NCBI GenBank assembly: GCA_937952445.1 | Contig: CALGAA010000370.1 | Coordinates: forward strand, 1 to 18,452 | Source: an uncultured Bacteroidota bacterium | GTDB lineage: Bacteria > Bacteroidota > Bacteroidia > Chitinophagales > Saprospiraceae | Direction of reading: 5' to 3' | Length of the DNA: 18,452 nt | Part shown: positions 1-7,372 of the stretch, in pieces | How positions within the stretch are numbered: the stretch's first letter is position 1 | Layout: every line of letters begins with the position of its first letter | The notes under the pieces: generated by a model | Database searches by the model: none | Seen by the model: only the letters and a program-made list of their open reading frames with translations | What the model was told of the DNA's origin: nothing | Translations under genes and position numbers: made by a program

Positions 1-917
1 GCCATGAGCTGGGCCTGGGCTATGACCGTAATCATTTCGGCCAGTTTTTTTTGGATTAGTTGAAATGATCCGATGAATTTTCCAAACTGTTCGCGTTCGA
101 AAGCATACGATTATGCGGTGTGATAACAATCCACGGCTGCTCCGATCGCTCCCCAACTGATGCCGAAGCGGGCCTTGTTGAGGCACTTTAACGCGTAACC
201 GAGCCCCCGGGCACCGGGCAGAAAATCATCCTTTGTCACAGCAACGTCGTCCAGATAAATCGTTCCGGTAGCCGATGCGCGCAGGGACCATTTCCCCGTA
301 ATCGTTTCTACCCGAATCCCGGGCCGGTCCATATCCAAAGCCAGCCCCTGAATTTTTCCTTCTTCATTTTTGGCCCAGATGATCGCCATGTCGGCGATGG
401 GCGCATTGGTGATCCACATTTTACTTCCGGAAAGCCGGTACCCCGATCCATCCTGTACGATACGGGTTTCCATCCCTCCCGGGTCACTGCCGTGATCGGG
501 CTCGGTCAGGCCAAAGCAACCAATCAAATCACCGGCCCCCAGTGCTTTCAAATATTTTTCTTTTTGCATCGGACTCCCAAAAGCGGATATTGGATACATC
601 ACCAGCGAGCCCTGTACAGAGGCCATAGATCGAACAGAGGTATCTCCTCTTTCGAGTTCCCGCATCAGGACGCCGTAACCCGTTTCAGAAAGCCCCTGCC
701 CCCCAGCATCAAGCGAGAGAGAAGGACCGAAACAGCCCATTTCACCTAATTGTTTCATCCAGTCACGGGAATAGGTAGCATCCATCGCGTGTTCTTCTAT
801 CGTGGGCACGATTTCCCGGTCGACCCAATCCCTCACAGCATCACGAGCCATCCGGATCTCTTCCGGCAACAGAGCATCCAGATCAAAGTAATCGTGATAT
901 TTGAATGGATAAGCCAT
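1..917 (-). pseudogene. Glutaryl-CoA dehydrogenase, interrupted by in-frame TAA and cut by window edge
   Basis: Acyl-CoA dehydrogenase family flavoprotein. The closest type is glutaryl-CoA dehydrogenase, which oxidises and decarboxylates glutaryl-CoA to crotonyl-CoA in lysine/tryptophan breakdown. Diagnostic stretches are GCFGLTEPDHGSDP followed by METR, the WITNAPIADMAI strand, GKWSLRASATG and CLNKARFGISWG. The start is taken at the ATG at 915-917 (MAYPFKYHDYF); an upstream in-frame ATG at 939-941 would add eight unconserved residues. Reading stops at TAA 111-113 after CYHTA, but the same frame continues to the window edge with SYAFEREQFGKF and QLIQKKLAEM, which is the expected helix of the C-terminal FAD domain. 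The family has a sense codon, usually Arg, at the stop position (HTARQYAL). The rest of the C-terminal domain lies off the window. The gene is divergent from folB. It is either a pseudogene or carries a base error; the family assignment is secure. Confidence 0.85.
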
Positions 918-968
918 AACTTTTACGGATCTTGGCTGCAAAATATGTAGTTAAAGCGGAAAAATCCA

Positions 969-1325
969 ATGAATACCAAAATAATTATCCAGGGTATGCA
1001 TTTCAAGGCCCACCATGGCTATTACCTGGAAGAACAAAAAATCGGGGGTCAATACAGCATTGATGTCGAAATCGATTACGACTTTTTGAAAGCGGCCGAA
1101 ACGGACAGCCTTGACAATACAATCAACTATGAAATCCTGTATGAGTTGTGCAAATCCGAAATGGCCATCAATCGAAAACTAATCGAGTCGGTCGGCCTCA
1201 GTATTGCCCGGAAAATCAAATCCCAATTTTCGGAAATCACCAGACTCGTAGTGATTATCCACAAAATCAACCCACCCATTGATGGCTTAGTGGATAAAGC
1301 AAGCGTGCGGATTGAATTGAACTGA
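969..1325 (+). CDS. folB: Dihydroneopterin aldolase
   Basis: Cytoplasmic enzyme of tetrahydrofolate synthesis that cleaves 7,8-dihydroneopterin to 6-hydroxymethyl-7,8-dihydropterin and glycolaldehyde. The 118 residues match the usual FolB length of about 120. Visible family features are GMHFKAHHGYYLEEQKIG near the N-terminus (the Glu of the EE pair and the following IG are typical), NYEILYE at 53-59, LIESVGLSIA at 71-80 (pterin-binding Glu) and HKINPP at 98-103 with the catalytic Lys99. The ATG start is followed directly by the first beta strand, so no longer start is needed. It is divergent from the glutaryl-CoA dehydrogenase gene, with about 50 bp between the starts. No other folate gene is nearby, so the location tells little about regulation. 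Confidence 0.93.
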   Translation: MNTKIIIQGMHFKAHHGYYLEEQKIGGQYSIDVEIDYDFLKAAETDSLDNTINYEILYELCKSEMAINRKLIESVGLSIARKIKSQFSEITRLVVIIHKINPPIDGLVDKASVRIELN

Positions 1326-1457
1326 CGTTGAGTGTGGATTGTCAGAATGTAGAACAGGATTACCAGAGGTAGAATGAATCCCACCAAAACCTTCTATCGC
1401 ATTCGTGGTCAAATTAAGTCTGGACGAATTACGCCATCCAAAGTCCATTTTTAACGA

Positions 1458-1814
1458 CTACGCTGAAAAAGACGTGCCACACCCGCAGGTTTCATCCGCA
1501 TTGGGATTGTTGAATGAGAACCCCCGGTTGTTCAGGTCTTGTTCGTAATCGATTTCCATGCCCAAAAGGTAAATGGCGTGGGTCTTATCAATGTATACGG
1601 TCACCCCATTGATATCGTATTCCTGGTCGCTGTCTTTTTTGTCATCAAAACCCAAAATGTATGAAAACCCACTGCAACCGCCGCCTTTGACTCCAATGCG
1701 CAAACCATAGTTGTCCGGGATCCCCTCACTTTGACGAATGTTGTTCAATTCCTTCACCGCACCGTCGGTCAGGGTGATTGGGTTAATGGTGGTATTCGTT
1801 TTTGTAGTTGTCAT
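1458..1814 (-). CDS. A-type iron-sulfur cluster carrier (IscA/ErpA/SufA/HesB family)
   Basis: Small scaffold/carrier protein that hands Fe-S clusters to apo-proteins in the cytoplasm. The three conserved cysteines are present: Cys47 in GVKGGGCSGF, and Cys110 and Cys112 in the C-terminal CGCG motif. The segment NNRGFSFNNPNA just before the last pair is also typical. The start is the ATG at 1812-1814, giving 118 residues. An upstream alternative would add 17 residues beginning with MCCKSP that are not family-like. The N-terminal Thr/Asn-rich tail (MTTTKTNTTINP) precedes the conserved ITLTDGAVKEL. It is divergent from the following membrane-protein gene, with 79 bp between the starts. The sequence does not separate IscA, SufA and ErpA, so no symbol is given. 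Confidence 0.93.
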   Translation of the reverse strand: MTTTKTNTTINPITLTDGAVKELNNIRQSEGIPDNYGLRIGVKGGGCSGFSYILGFDDKKDSDQEYDINGVTVYIDKTHAIYLLGMEIDYEQDLNNRGFSFNNPNADETCGCGTSFSA

Positions 1815-1893
1815 ATCAGGATTCACTTGTTCGATCAATATAAATTTCGGACTTTTACAACACAAAGTACAAAAGAAAAGTTTAATCTACTAT

Positions 1894-2427
1894 ATGATCA
1901 ATGACTACACCATTATTTTGATCGTTTTCGCTATCCTGATCATCGTGATATTTGGGATGTGGATGTTGCACAACCAGCTTTCCCAAAAAATTGATCAACT
2001 TGCGAAAAACTTTTTTGTCTCACAGAATCAAAATTTAAACCGCGATATTCTTCAGCGTAAGCTCCAGGCCTACGAACGACTTTCTTTGTTCCTTGAACGG
2101 TTGCAATACCCGAATGTGATCCGACGGTGTTACGACGAAGATCTCAATGCAAAGGAATTGATCAGTCGTATGAAAATGGACATCCAGGCGGAGTATGATC
2201 ACAACATCACCCAACAGATCTATGTCTCTGCCAAATTGTGGGAAATCATCTATCTAACTAAGGAAGATAGCCTGAACACGCTGACAGATCTCAGCAGTGA
2301 TATCGAATCATACCAATCCGAACAGGTCTTTATCCAGGCTCTGATCGACAAGCTCAGCCACAAAAAATACAATCCGGTCGATAAAGCATTGCTGGCTATC
2401 CGATCGGAAGTCAATTCAATTTTCTAA
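1894..2427 (+). CDS. Membrane-anchored protein of unknown function, Bacteroidota type
   Basis: I do not assign a function. The 177-residue protein has one N-terminal transmembrane helix (about residues 5-24, TIILIVFAILIIVIFG) with a short outside end. A mainly helical, charged cytoplasmic part of about 150 residues follows, with the heptad-like start NQLSQKIDQLAKNFF and a conserved-looking stretch RKLQAYERLSLFLERL. This layout resembles an uncharacterised family frequent in Bacteroidota (I think DUF7935, from memory and unchecked). The start is the ATG at 1894 immediately before the membrane segment; an in-frame opening further upstream runs antisense through the Fe-S carrier gene and is unlikely to be used. 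It may share a divergent control region (1815-1893) with the Fe-S carrier. Confidence 0.75.
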   Translation: MINDYTIILIVFAILIIVIFGMWMLHNQLSQKIDQLAKNFFVSQNQNLNRDILQRKLQAYERLSLFLERLQYPNVIRRCYDEDLNAKELISRMKMDIQAEYDHNITQQIYVSAKLWEIIYLTKEDSLNTLTDLSSDIESYQSEQVFIQALIDKLSHKKYNPVDKALLAIRSEVNSIF

Positions 2428-3007
2428 AAATTCAGTCGGGAAATCACTCGTATATTTTCGACCCCGGAAACACGCCACATAAATGATGTCGAGCCAATAT
2501 TGTTGTGATAAGTCGGGAGCATTTTGACCATCCATCAACCATCGGTCTATTGTTAAACGAAAGCTCAATCCCTTTTTAATCCTTATCTTTGGCGCAGCGA
2601 GACGTATTTCATCCCGCTGCACAATAAAATCGCAAGCCACGATATGAATGGCAGCCCAGGAATTTGGAATTGCGGGAAAGTAACCGCAGGAGGTTGCCGT
2701 GTTTGGAAGCGAAAGGGTTGCCGGCAAAATTATTGAAATGAGGCGGAAAAAATTTTAAATTCGGTCCGCGTTTTATATCTTTAGAAGCGCATTTTTGAAA
2801 ACATGAAGCAAAAAAATACTTCTGGTATTGAACAAAAAATAGATCCACTTGACGGGCTCTACCTTCTAGTGAAAATTTAGTTTTTTCAATCGATTTTACT
2901 CTAAAATCCGGGTAATTTTTTGAAACTTCGCATCCCCAAAAAACCGACCAGCTGCCCAAGCAGCGCCACTAAACTTATTATTTTATCTAATACAGCATAA
3001 ACGATGA
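2428..3007. other. Gene-free stretch upstream of dnaA
   Basis: No convincing gene. Open frames on the minus strand here have no recognisable domain and overlap one another. The stretch is AT-rich towards dnaA, with A and T runs at 2735-2760 and 2805-2900. Two promoter-like -7 elements are visible: TATCTTTG at 2584-2591, an exact TAnnTTTG match without a good -33 at the right distance, and TATCTTTA at 2776-2783, one base off, with TTTT 19 bp upstream. Either could drive dnaA with a long leader. I found no TTATCCACA-type DnaA box in it, so I do not call it oriC. Confidence 0.5.
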
Positions 3008-4411
3008 ATGGTTATGGTAAATGATGGTAGAACAATATGGAATGACTGCCTGAAAATCATACGTCAGGAAATAAATTCGCAGGCTTTCAAGACCTGGTTT
3101 GAACCAATCGAACCCGTACGCTATGACCAAAAAACGCTGACCATACAAGTTCCCAACAATTTCTTTTACGAATGGATCGAGGAGCATTATGTCCATTTGA
3201 TGAAAAAAGCCCTGATCGAGGTCATCGGATCAAGCGCGAGCCTCAACTATCGGATTTTGAAAGACCAAAAGGAGGTTTCCAATACAGTTCAACTCAACAA
3301 AAAGCCCGAAAGGGAAGAAGATCCGGATATCCGCAACCCCTTTGTATTTCCCGGAATCAAAAAAATCAAAGCGGACCCCAACTTGAATCCGCAATACAAC
3401 TTTGACAATTTTGTCGAAGGAGAATGCAACCGGCTAGCCCGTAACGCAGGTCTTGCCGTAGCGAAAAAACCAGGTGGTACGGCCTTCAATCCATTGGTTA
3501 TATATGGCAACGTCGGACTGGGAAAAACCCACATCGCCCAGGCCATTGGCAACAAAGCCCTTGAACATCATTCCCAAAAACAAATTTTATACGTATCGTC
3601 AGAGAAATTTACAAATCAAATCATCCACGCCATCAAGAACAATGAGATTCAGGATTTTCTGAATTTCTATCACCAAATCGATATTCTGATCGTGGATGAC
3701 ATCCAATTCCTATCCAACAAAACCAAAACCCAGGAAATCTTTTTCCATATCTTCAATCAATTGCACCAGGAGGGCAAGCAGTTAATCCTTACTTCCGACC
3801 GGGCGCCCAAAGACATGGTCGGCATGGAAGAACGCTTGATCTCGAGGTTTAAATGGGGGCTCACAGCGGATCTGATGGCTCCGGACTTTGAAACCCGAAA
3901 GGCCATTCTGCACAACAAGATGGCGAAGGAAGGAATCGAACTACCGGAGGAAATTGTGGAATTTATTTGCTACAACATCACGAACAATATTCGGGAACTC
4001 GAAGGCATCCTGATCAGTCTGATCGCGCAATCCAGTCTCAATGAACGGGAAATCGACCTGGCTTTGGTGAAGGAAGTAGTTCAAAAATTCGTCGCCCAGG
4101 TCAGTAAAGAAATCACCATAGACAGCATCCTGGACCTCGTGGCAGACCACTTTGAACTCGACGTCGACACGATCAAAAGCAACTCCCGCAAGCGTCAGAT
4201 CGTAATGGCCAGGCAGCTTGCTATGTATTTTGTCAAGCAACATACAGATCATTCGCTCAAAACGATCGGTAAAGAATTTGGTGGGCGGGACCATAGCACG
4301 GTGATTTATTCGTGCAGGACAGTAAACGATCTCATCGACTCCGACAATTCTTTCAAATTGATGGTCGAAGAATTGGATAAGAAGCTGACGATGAGTCTTC
4401 ATTCTACCTAG
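3008..4411 (+). CDS. dnaA: Chromosomal replication initiator DnaA
   Basis: ATP-dependent initiator that binds DnaA boxes and opens the origin. At 467 residues it is normal for the family. Domain I (about 1-85) contains the W-x-x-C-L and FKTWFEPIEP signature, and a short charged linker follows. The AAA+ core has Walker A GNVGLGKT at residues 167-174, Walker B as ILIVDDIQFL, and the arginine-containing ERLISRFKWGL sensor region. Domain IV carries the DnaA signature, with RQLAMYFVKQHT and GGRDHSTVIYSC (RDHST at 427-431, the base-contacting loop). The start at 3008 (MVMVNDG) is one of several closely spaced ATGs (3004, 3008, 3014, 3022); 3014 is equally possible. No dnaN or recF follows, so the gene stands apart from the classical origin cluster. 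Confidence 0.96.
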   Translation: MVMVNDGRTIWNDCLKIIRQEINSQAFKTWFEPIEPVRYDQKTLTIQVPNNFFYEWIEEHYVHLMKKALIEVIGSSASLNYRILKDQKEVSNTVQLNKKPEREEDPDIRNPFVFPGIKKIKADPNLNPQYNFDNFVEGECNRLARNAGLAVAKKPGGTAFNPLVIYGNVGLGKTHIAQAIGNKALEHHSQKQILYVSSEKFTNQIIHAIKNNEIQDFLNFYHQIDILIVDDIQFLSNKTKTQEIFFHIFNQLHQEGKQLILTSDRAPKDMVGMEERLISRFKWGLTADLMAPDFETRKAILHNKMAKEGIELPEEIVEFICYNITNNIRELEGILISLIAQSSLNEREIDLALVKEVVQKFVAQVSKEITIDSILDLVADHFELDVDTIKSNSRKRQIVMARQLAMYFVKQHTDHSLKTIGKEFGGRDHSTVIYSCRTVNDLIDSDNSFKLMVEELDKKLTMSLHST

Positions 4412-4454
4412 TGCGTCAGGCAGGGATATTGATTTTGCAATTCCCACTTAATCC

Positions 4455-4484
4455 TTGGCAATAAGTAAAATATTTTTATATTTG
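4455..4484 (+). promoter_or_regulatory. Bacteroidota-type promoter for tRNA-Ser
   Basis: TTGG at 4455-4458 and TATATTTG at 4477-4484, with 19 bp between TTG and the -7 element, match the Bacteroidota vegetative promoter pattern (TTTG, 19-21 bp, TAnnTTTG). Transcription would begin near 4490, about 35 nt before the mature tRNA 5' end. Confidence 0.7.
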
Positions 4485-4523
4485 CGGTTCTTAAGCTCCG
4501 CAATGGAGATGAATAGATCATAC

Positions 4524-4608
4524 GGTGAGGTGGGTGAGTGGCTTAAACCATCAGTTTGCTAAACTGACGTACCGCAAGGTACCGAGGGTTCGAATCCCTC
4601 CCTCACCG
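4524..4608 (+). tRNA. tRNA-Ser, anticodon GCT (reads AGC/AGU)
   Basis: An 85-nt class II tRNA. The acceptor stem GGTGAGG (4524-4530) pairs with CCTCACC (4601-4607), and the discriminator base is G as in serine tRNAs. The anticodon stem TCAGT/ACTGA encloses loop TTGCTAA with anticodon GCT at 4558-4560. The long variable arm is GTACC-GCAA-GGTAC (4569-4582) and the T arm is GAGGG-TTCGAAT-CCCTC (4584-4600). CCA is not encoded (GCT follows), as is usual in this phylum. It lies downstream of dnaA with its own promoter. Confidence 0.97.
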
Positions 4609-4884
4609 CTTATGAGATTGGAATATAGGGTCTGAGTATGTGGTGGATCTGGTCCACGATTGACATTGGAGGAACCCCATCTGCTTTCACTCGTTTTTAG
4701 TTGTTGGTTATCAATCGTGAAGAAAGAGATGTATAATTTCAACTCACTCCACTTCCCCATTCGTCACTCGTCACTCGTCATTCGTAATTCGTAATTCGTA
4801 ATTAATTCCCCTCATTCGTCTTTCGTAACTGAATACTTATCTTTACGATCGGGATTGTTTACACATTAACCTAACAACGAATCC
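4609..4884. other. Intergenic region between tRNA-Ser and the carboxylase gene
   Basis: No gene is supported. It contains the heptamer repeat described separately and, at 4838-4845, TATCTTTA. That is one base off the Bacteroidota -7 consensus, with TTCG 19 bp upstream inside the last repeat units. It is a weak candidate promoter for the leucine-catabolism cluster that starts at 4885. Confidence 0.4.
4761..4829. repeat. Heptanucleotide tandem repeat TCGTmAy
   Basis: Six consecutive 7-bp units run from 4761 to 4802: TCGTCAC, TCGTCAC, TCGTCAT, TCGTAAT, TCGTAAT, TCGTAAT. After a 13-bp break come two more (TCGTCTT 4816-4822, TCGTAAC 4823-4829). The units grade from a TCGTCAC to a TCGTAAT type, which suggests expansion by slippage after point changes. 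It is non-coding and lies in the leader region of the carboxylase gene. Confidence 0.9.
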
Positions 4885-6498
4885 ATGATCGACATCAAAC
4901 AGGAAAAAAACAGCGACCACCATAAGATCCTTATCAGTCAGATGGAACAAAGACGAGATAAGATCAAAGCGGGCGGAGGAAAGAAAAAAATCGAAAAGCA
5001 ACACGCTCAGAATAAGCTTACCGCACGCGAACGCATTAACTATCTGATGGATGTCGACCATGAATTTTACGAATTGGGCAGTTTTGCCGCCGATAAAATG
5101 TACGAGGAATACGGAGGTTGTCCGGCAGCGGGGGTGATCATCGGAATCGGGACCGTAAGTGGTCAAAAGGTCATGATCGTAGCCAACGATGCCACAGTAA
5201 AAGCCGGAGCGTGGTTTCCCATGACCTGCAAAAAGAATCTCCGTGCTCAGGAAATCGCCATGGAAAATCGACTTCCCGTCATATACCTGGTGGATAGCGC
5301 TGGGGTTTTTCTTCCCCTCCAGGATGAAATATTCCCCGACAAAGAACATTTCGGTCGCATTTTCAGAAACAACGCTCGGATGTCTGCCATGGGAATTCCT
5401 CAAATATCGGCCATCATGGGGAGTTGTGTGGCTGGCGGAGCTTACCTGCCCATTATGTCGGATGAGTCGATTATCGTGCGAGGCACCGGTTCCATTTTTC
5501 TCGCAGGACCTTACCTGGTCAAAGCTGCCATCGGAGAAGAAGTGGATAAAGAAACTCTCGGAGGAGCGGTCACACAGTCCAACATTTCCGGTGTCACCGA
5601 TTACATCGCCGAAAACGACCAGGACTGTCTGGACAAAATCAGGTCCATCCTTGACACCTCAGGATATTTGTACAACACCTACCTCAAACGCAGCGAATCT
5701 CTCCCCCCGATCATTCCGGCCGACGAATTGCTCAGGCATTTCCCCGACACCAATACCACGCCTTACGATTCGTATAATATTCTTTATTCCATCATCGACC
5801 AGGATTCCTGGACGGAATACAAAATGGGGTACGGAAAAACGATTTTGTGTGGCTATGCCAAAATTGACGGGTGGCACGTCGGCGTCGTGATGAACAATCG
5901 GGCTGTGGTCAAGACCGAGAAAGGTGAAATGCAATTTGGGGGCGTCATTTATTCTGATTCTGCGGACAAAGCGACCCGTTTTATCATGAATTGCAACCAA
6001 AAGAAAATTCCAATTGTTTTCCTGCAAGACGTAACAGGGTTTATGGTCGGAAGTCGTTCCGAGCAAGGTGGAATCATCAAGGACGGAGCCAAAATGGTGA
6101 ATGTCGTGGCCAATTCGACCGTTCCGAAAATCACCGTCATTATGGGAAATTCCAACGGAGCAGGAAATTATGCGATGTGCGGTAAAGCATACGATCCACG
6201 GTTTATCTATGCCTGGCCATCGGCCCAAATCGCCGTAATGGGTGGTGAACAAGCAGCCAAAGTTCTCCACCAAATCGAGTCGGGCAAAGAGGAATTGACC
6301 GATGAGGAATCCAAAGAAAGACTGGATAAAATCAGGAAAAGCTACCAGGAACAAACCACTCCCTATTACGCGGCTGCCCGACTTTGGGTCGATGAAATAA
6401 TAGATCCGAGGAGGACCCGGGATTATATTTCGATGAGCCTTGAAGTAGCACAATTTGCCGAAATAAAACAATTTAACCCAGGAGTAATTCAAACATAG
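4885..6498 (+). CDS. mccB: Acyl-CoA carboxylase carboxyltransferase (beta) subunit, probably methylcrotonyl-CoA carboxylase
   Basis: Carboxyltransferase subunit of a biotin-dependent acyl-CoA carboxylase. It would move CO2 from biotin on the alpha subunit to 3-methylcrotonyl-CoA in leucine breakdown. At 537 residues it is the usual length for MCC-beta. The two crotonase-type halves are visible. The N-terminal half has VDSAGVFLPLQDEIFPDKEH from residue 136 and MGSCVAGGAYLP from 178, forming the acyl-CoA site. The C-terminal half has QDVTGFMVG, GNSNGAGNYAMCGKA and AWPSAQIAVMGGEQAA (about 441-456). The GGEQAA ending and LQDEIFPDKEHFGRIF are typical of MCC rather than propionyl-CoA carboxylase. 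It is followed after one base by HMG-CoA lyase, the enzyme two steps later in the same pathway, which supports the substrate call. The biotin-carrying alpha subunit is not in this window. Confidence 0.92.
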   Translation: MIDIKQEKNSDHHKILISQMEQRRDKIKAGGGKKKIEKQHAQNKLTARERINYLMDVDHEFYELGSFAADKMYEEYGGCPAAGVIIGIGTVSGQKVMIVANDATVKAGAWFPMTCKKNLRAQEIAMENRLPVIYLVDSAGVFLPLQDEIFPDKEHFGRIFRNNARMSAMGIPQISAIMGSCVAGGAYLPIMSDESIIVRGTGSIFLAGPYLVKAAIGEEVDKETLGGAVTQSNISGVTDYIAENDQDCLDKIRSILDTSGYLYNTYLKRSESLPPIIPADELLRHFPDTNTTPYDSYNILYSIIDQDSWTEYKMGYGKTILCGYAKIDGWHVGVVMNNRAVVKTEKGEMQFGGVIYSDSADKATRFIMNCNQKKIPIVFLQDVTGFMVGSRSEQGGIIKDGAKMVNVVANSTVPKITVIMGNSNGAGNYAMCGKAYDPRFIYAWPSAQIAVMGGEQAAKVLHQIESGKEELTDEESKERLDKIRKSYQEQTTPYYAAARLWVDEIIDPRRTRDYISMSLEVAQFAEIKQFNPGVIQT

Positions 6499-6499
6499 T

Positions 6500-7372
6500 A
6501 TGAGCATGGCCCAACCGACTAAGCGAAACATACAGATCATTGATTGCCCCAGGGATGCAATGCAGGGCATCAAGCCATTTATCCCGACCGAGGAGAAAGT
6601 GGCATTTTTACAAAACCTCCTGGCTATTGGTTTCCACACGCTGGATTGCGGGAGCTTTGTGTCTCCCAGGGCTATTCCACAAATGAGGGATACCGGTGAA
6701 GTCATCGAGCAGTTGGATTTGGACCGTACCATTACCAAGCTTTTGGTTATCATAGCCAATTACCGTGGAGCCAAAACCGCTGTAAACTACCCCCAAATCA
6801 CGTTCCTCGGATTTCCATTTAGCATATCTGAAACTTTCCAGCTTCGAAATACGAACGCAACCCGTGAAGAAGCTTTTGAGCGAATCCGGGAAATTCAGGA
6901 GCTGGCATCGATCCACCACAAAAAACTGGTGGTTTATTTTTCCATGTGTTTTGGAAACCCATATGGTGATTTATGGCATCCTGACATTATCACTTATTGG
7001 GCGAATCGATTTCGGGACATTGGAATACGGTATATATCGCTATCCGACACCACCGGAATTGGAGAACCGGAAATTATCGGTCAGACCGTATCCGCGATGA
7101 AAAATAATTTTTCAGATATCCGATTTGGCGTGCATTTGCATACCCGACAGGAGACATGGCGGGAAAAAATTCAAAGTGCTTTTGATCACGGATGTGACCG
7201 CTTCGATGGAGCGTTGAAAGGTTTCGGAGGGTGCCCCATGGCACAGGATGAACTCGTTGGTAACATGCCCACAGAAAATCTCATTTCCTTTTTTCATGAG
7301 AAAAACTTGTTCGAATACAACCAGGCGGCCTTGAAAGAAGCGTTGGTGATGGCACAGAAAATTTATACCTGA
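6500..7372 (+). CDS. Hydroxymethylglutaryl-CoA lyase
   Basis: Cleaves HMG-CoA to acetoacetate and acetyl-CoA, the last step of leucine catabolism. It is a 290-residue TIM-barrel of the DRE-TIM metallolyase superfamily. Catalytic landmarks are RDAMQ at 18-22 (the Arg-Asp pair; the animal enzyme has RDGLQ), GSFVSPRAIPQM, SLSDTTG, the metal-binding VHLHTR at 211-216 (His212, His214), and the glycine-rich Cys loop GFGGCPMA at 242-249 with Cys245, followed by NMPTE. The ATG at 6500 lies one base after the carboxylase stop; a second in-frame ATG at 6506 is possible. Its stop overlaps the rhomboid start by one base (TGATG). Translational coupling across the three-gene cluster is therefore likely. 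Confidence 0.93.
   Translation: MSMAQPTKRNIQIIDCPRDAMQGIKPFIPTEEKVAFLQNLLAIGFHTLDCGSFVSPRAIPQMRDTGEVIEQLDLDRTITKLLVIIANYRGAKTAVNYPQITFLGFPFSISETFQLRNTNATREEAFERIREIQELASIHHKKLVVYFSMCFGNPYGDLWHPDIITYWANRFRDIGIRYISLSDTTGIGEPEIIGQTVSAMKNNFSDIRFGVHLHTRQETWREKIQSAFDHGCDRFDGALKGFGGCPMAQDELVGNMPTENLISFFHEKNLFEYNQAALKEALVMAQKIYT

Noticed and set aside
1255..1263. Perfect DnaA box TTATCCACA
   Set aside because: A single copy inside the folB coding sequence (codons for Ile-Ile-His-Lys). With no cluster and no AT-rich unwinding region next to it, chance is the simplest explanation.
2803..2852. Short plus-strand frame starting MKQKNTSG after a promoter-like element
   Set aside because: Only 16 codons, low complexity, and no sign of conservation visible in a single sequence.
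2609..2959. Minus-strand open frame upstream of dnaA
   Set aside because: No domain or signal, irregular composition, and overlap with another equally unconvincing frame (2416-2727).
2428..3007. oriC next to dnaA
   Set aside because: No DnaA boxes found by eye, and no dnaN/recF cluster. Without a skew analysis the claim is not supported.
4551..4760. Minus-strand open frame with a GEGGIRTLGT-like end over the tRNA-Ser
   Set aside because: It is the reverse translation of the tRNA T-arm and variable arm, a classic misannotation; the tRNA fold explains the sequence.
5659..6759. Long antisense open frame (366 codons) over mccB and the HMG-CoA lyase start
   Set aside because: No recognisable motifs, while the plus strand encodes two strongly conserved enzymes. 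The frame is a by-product of their codon use.
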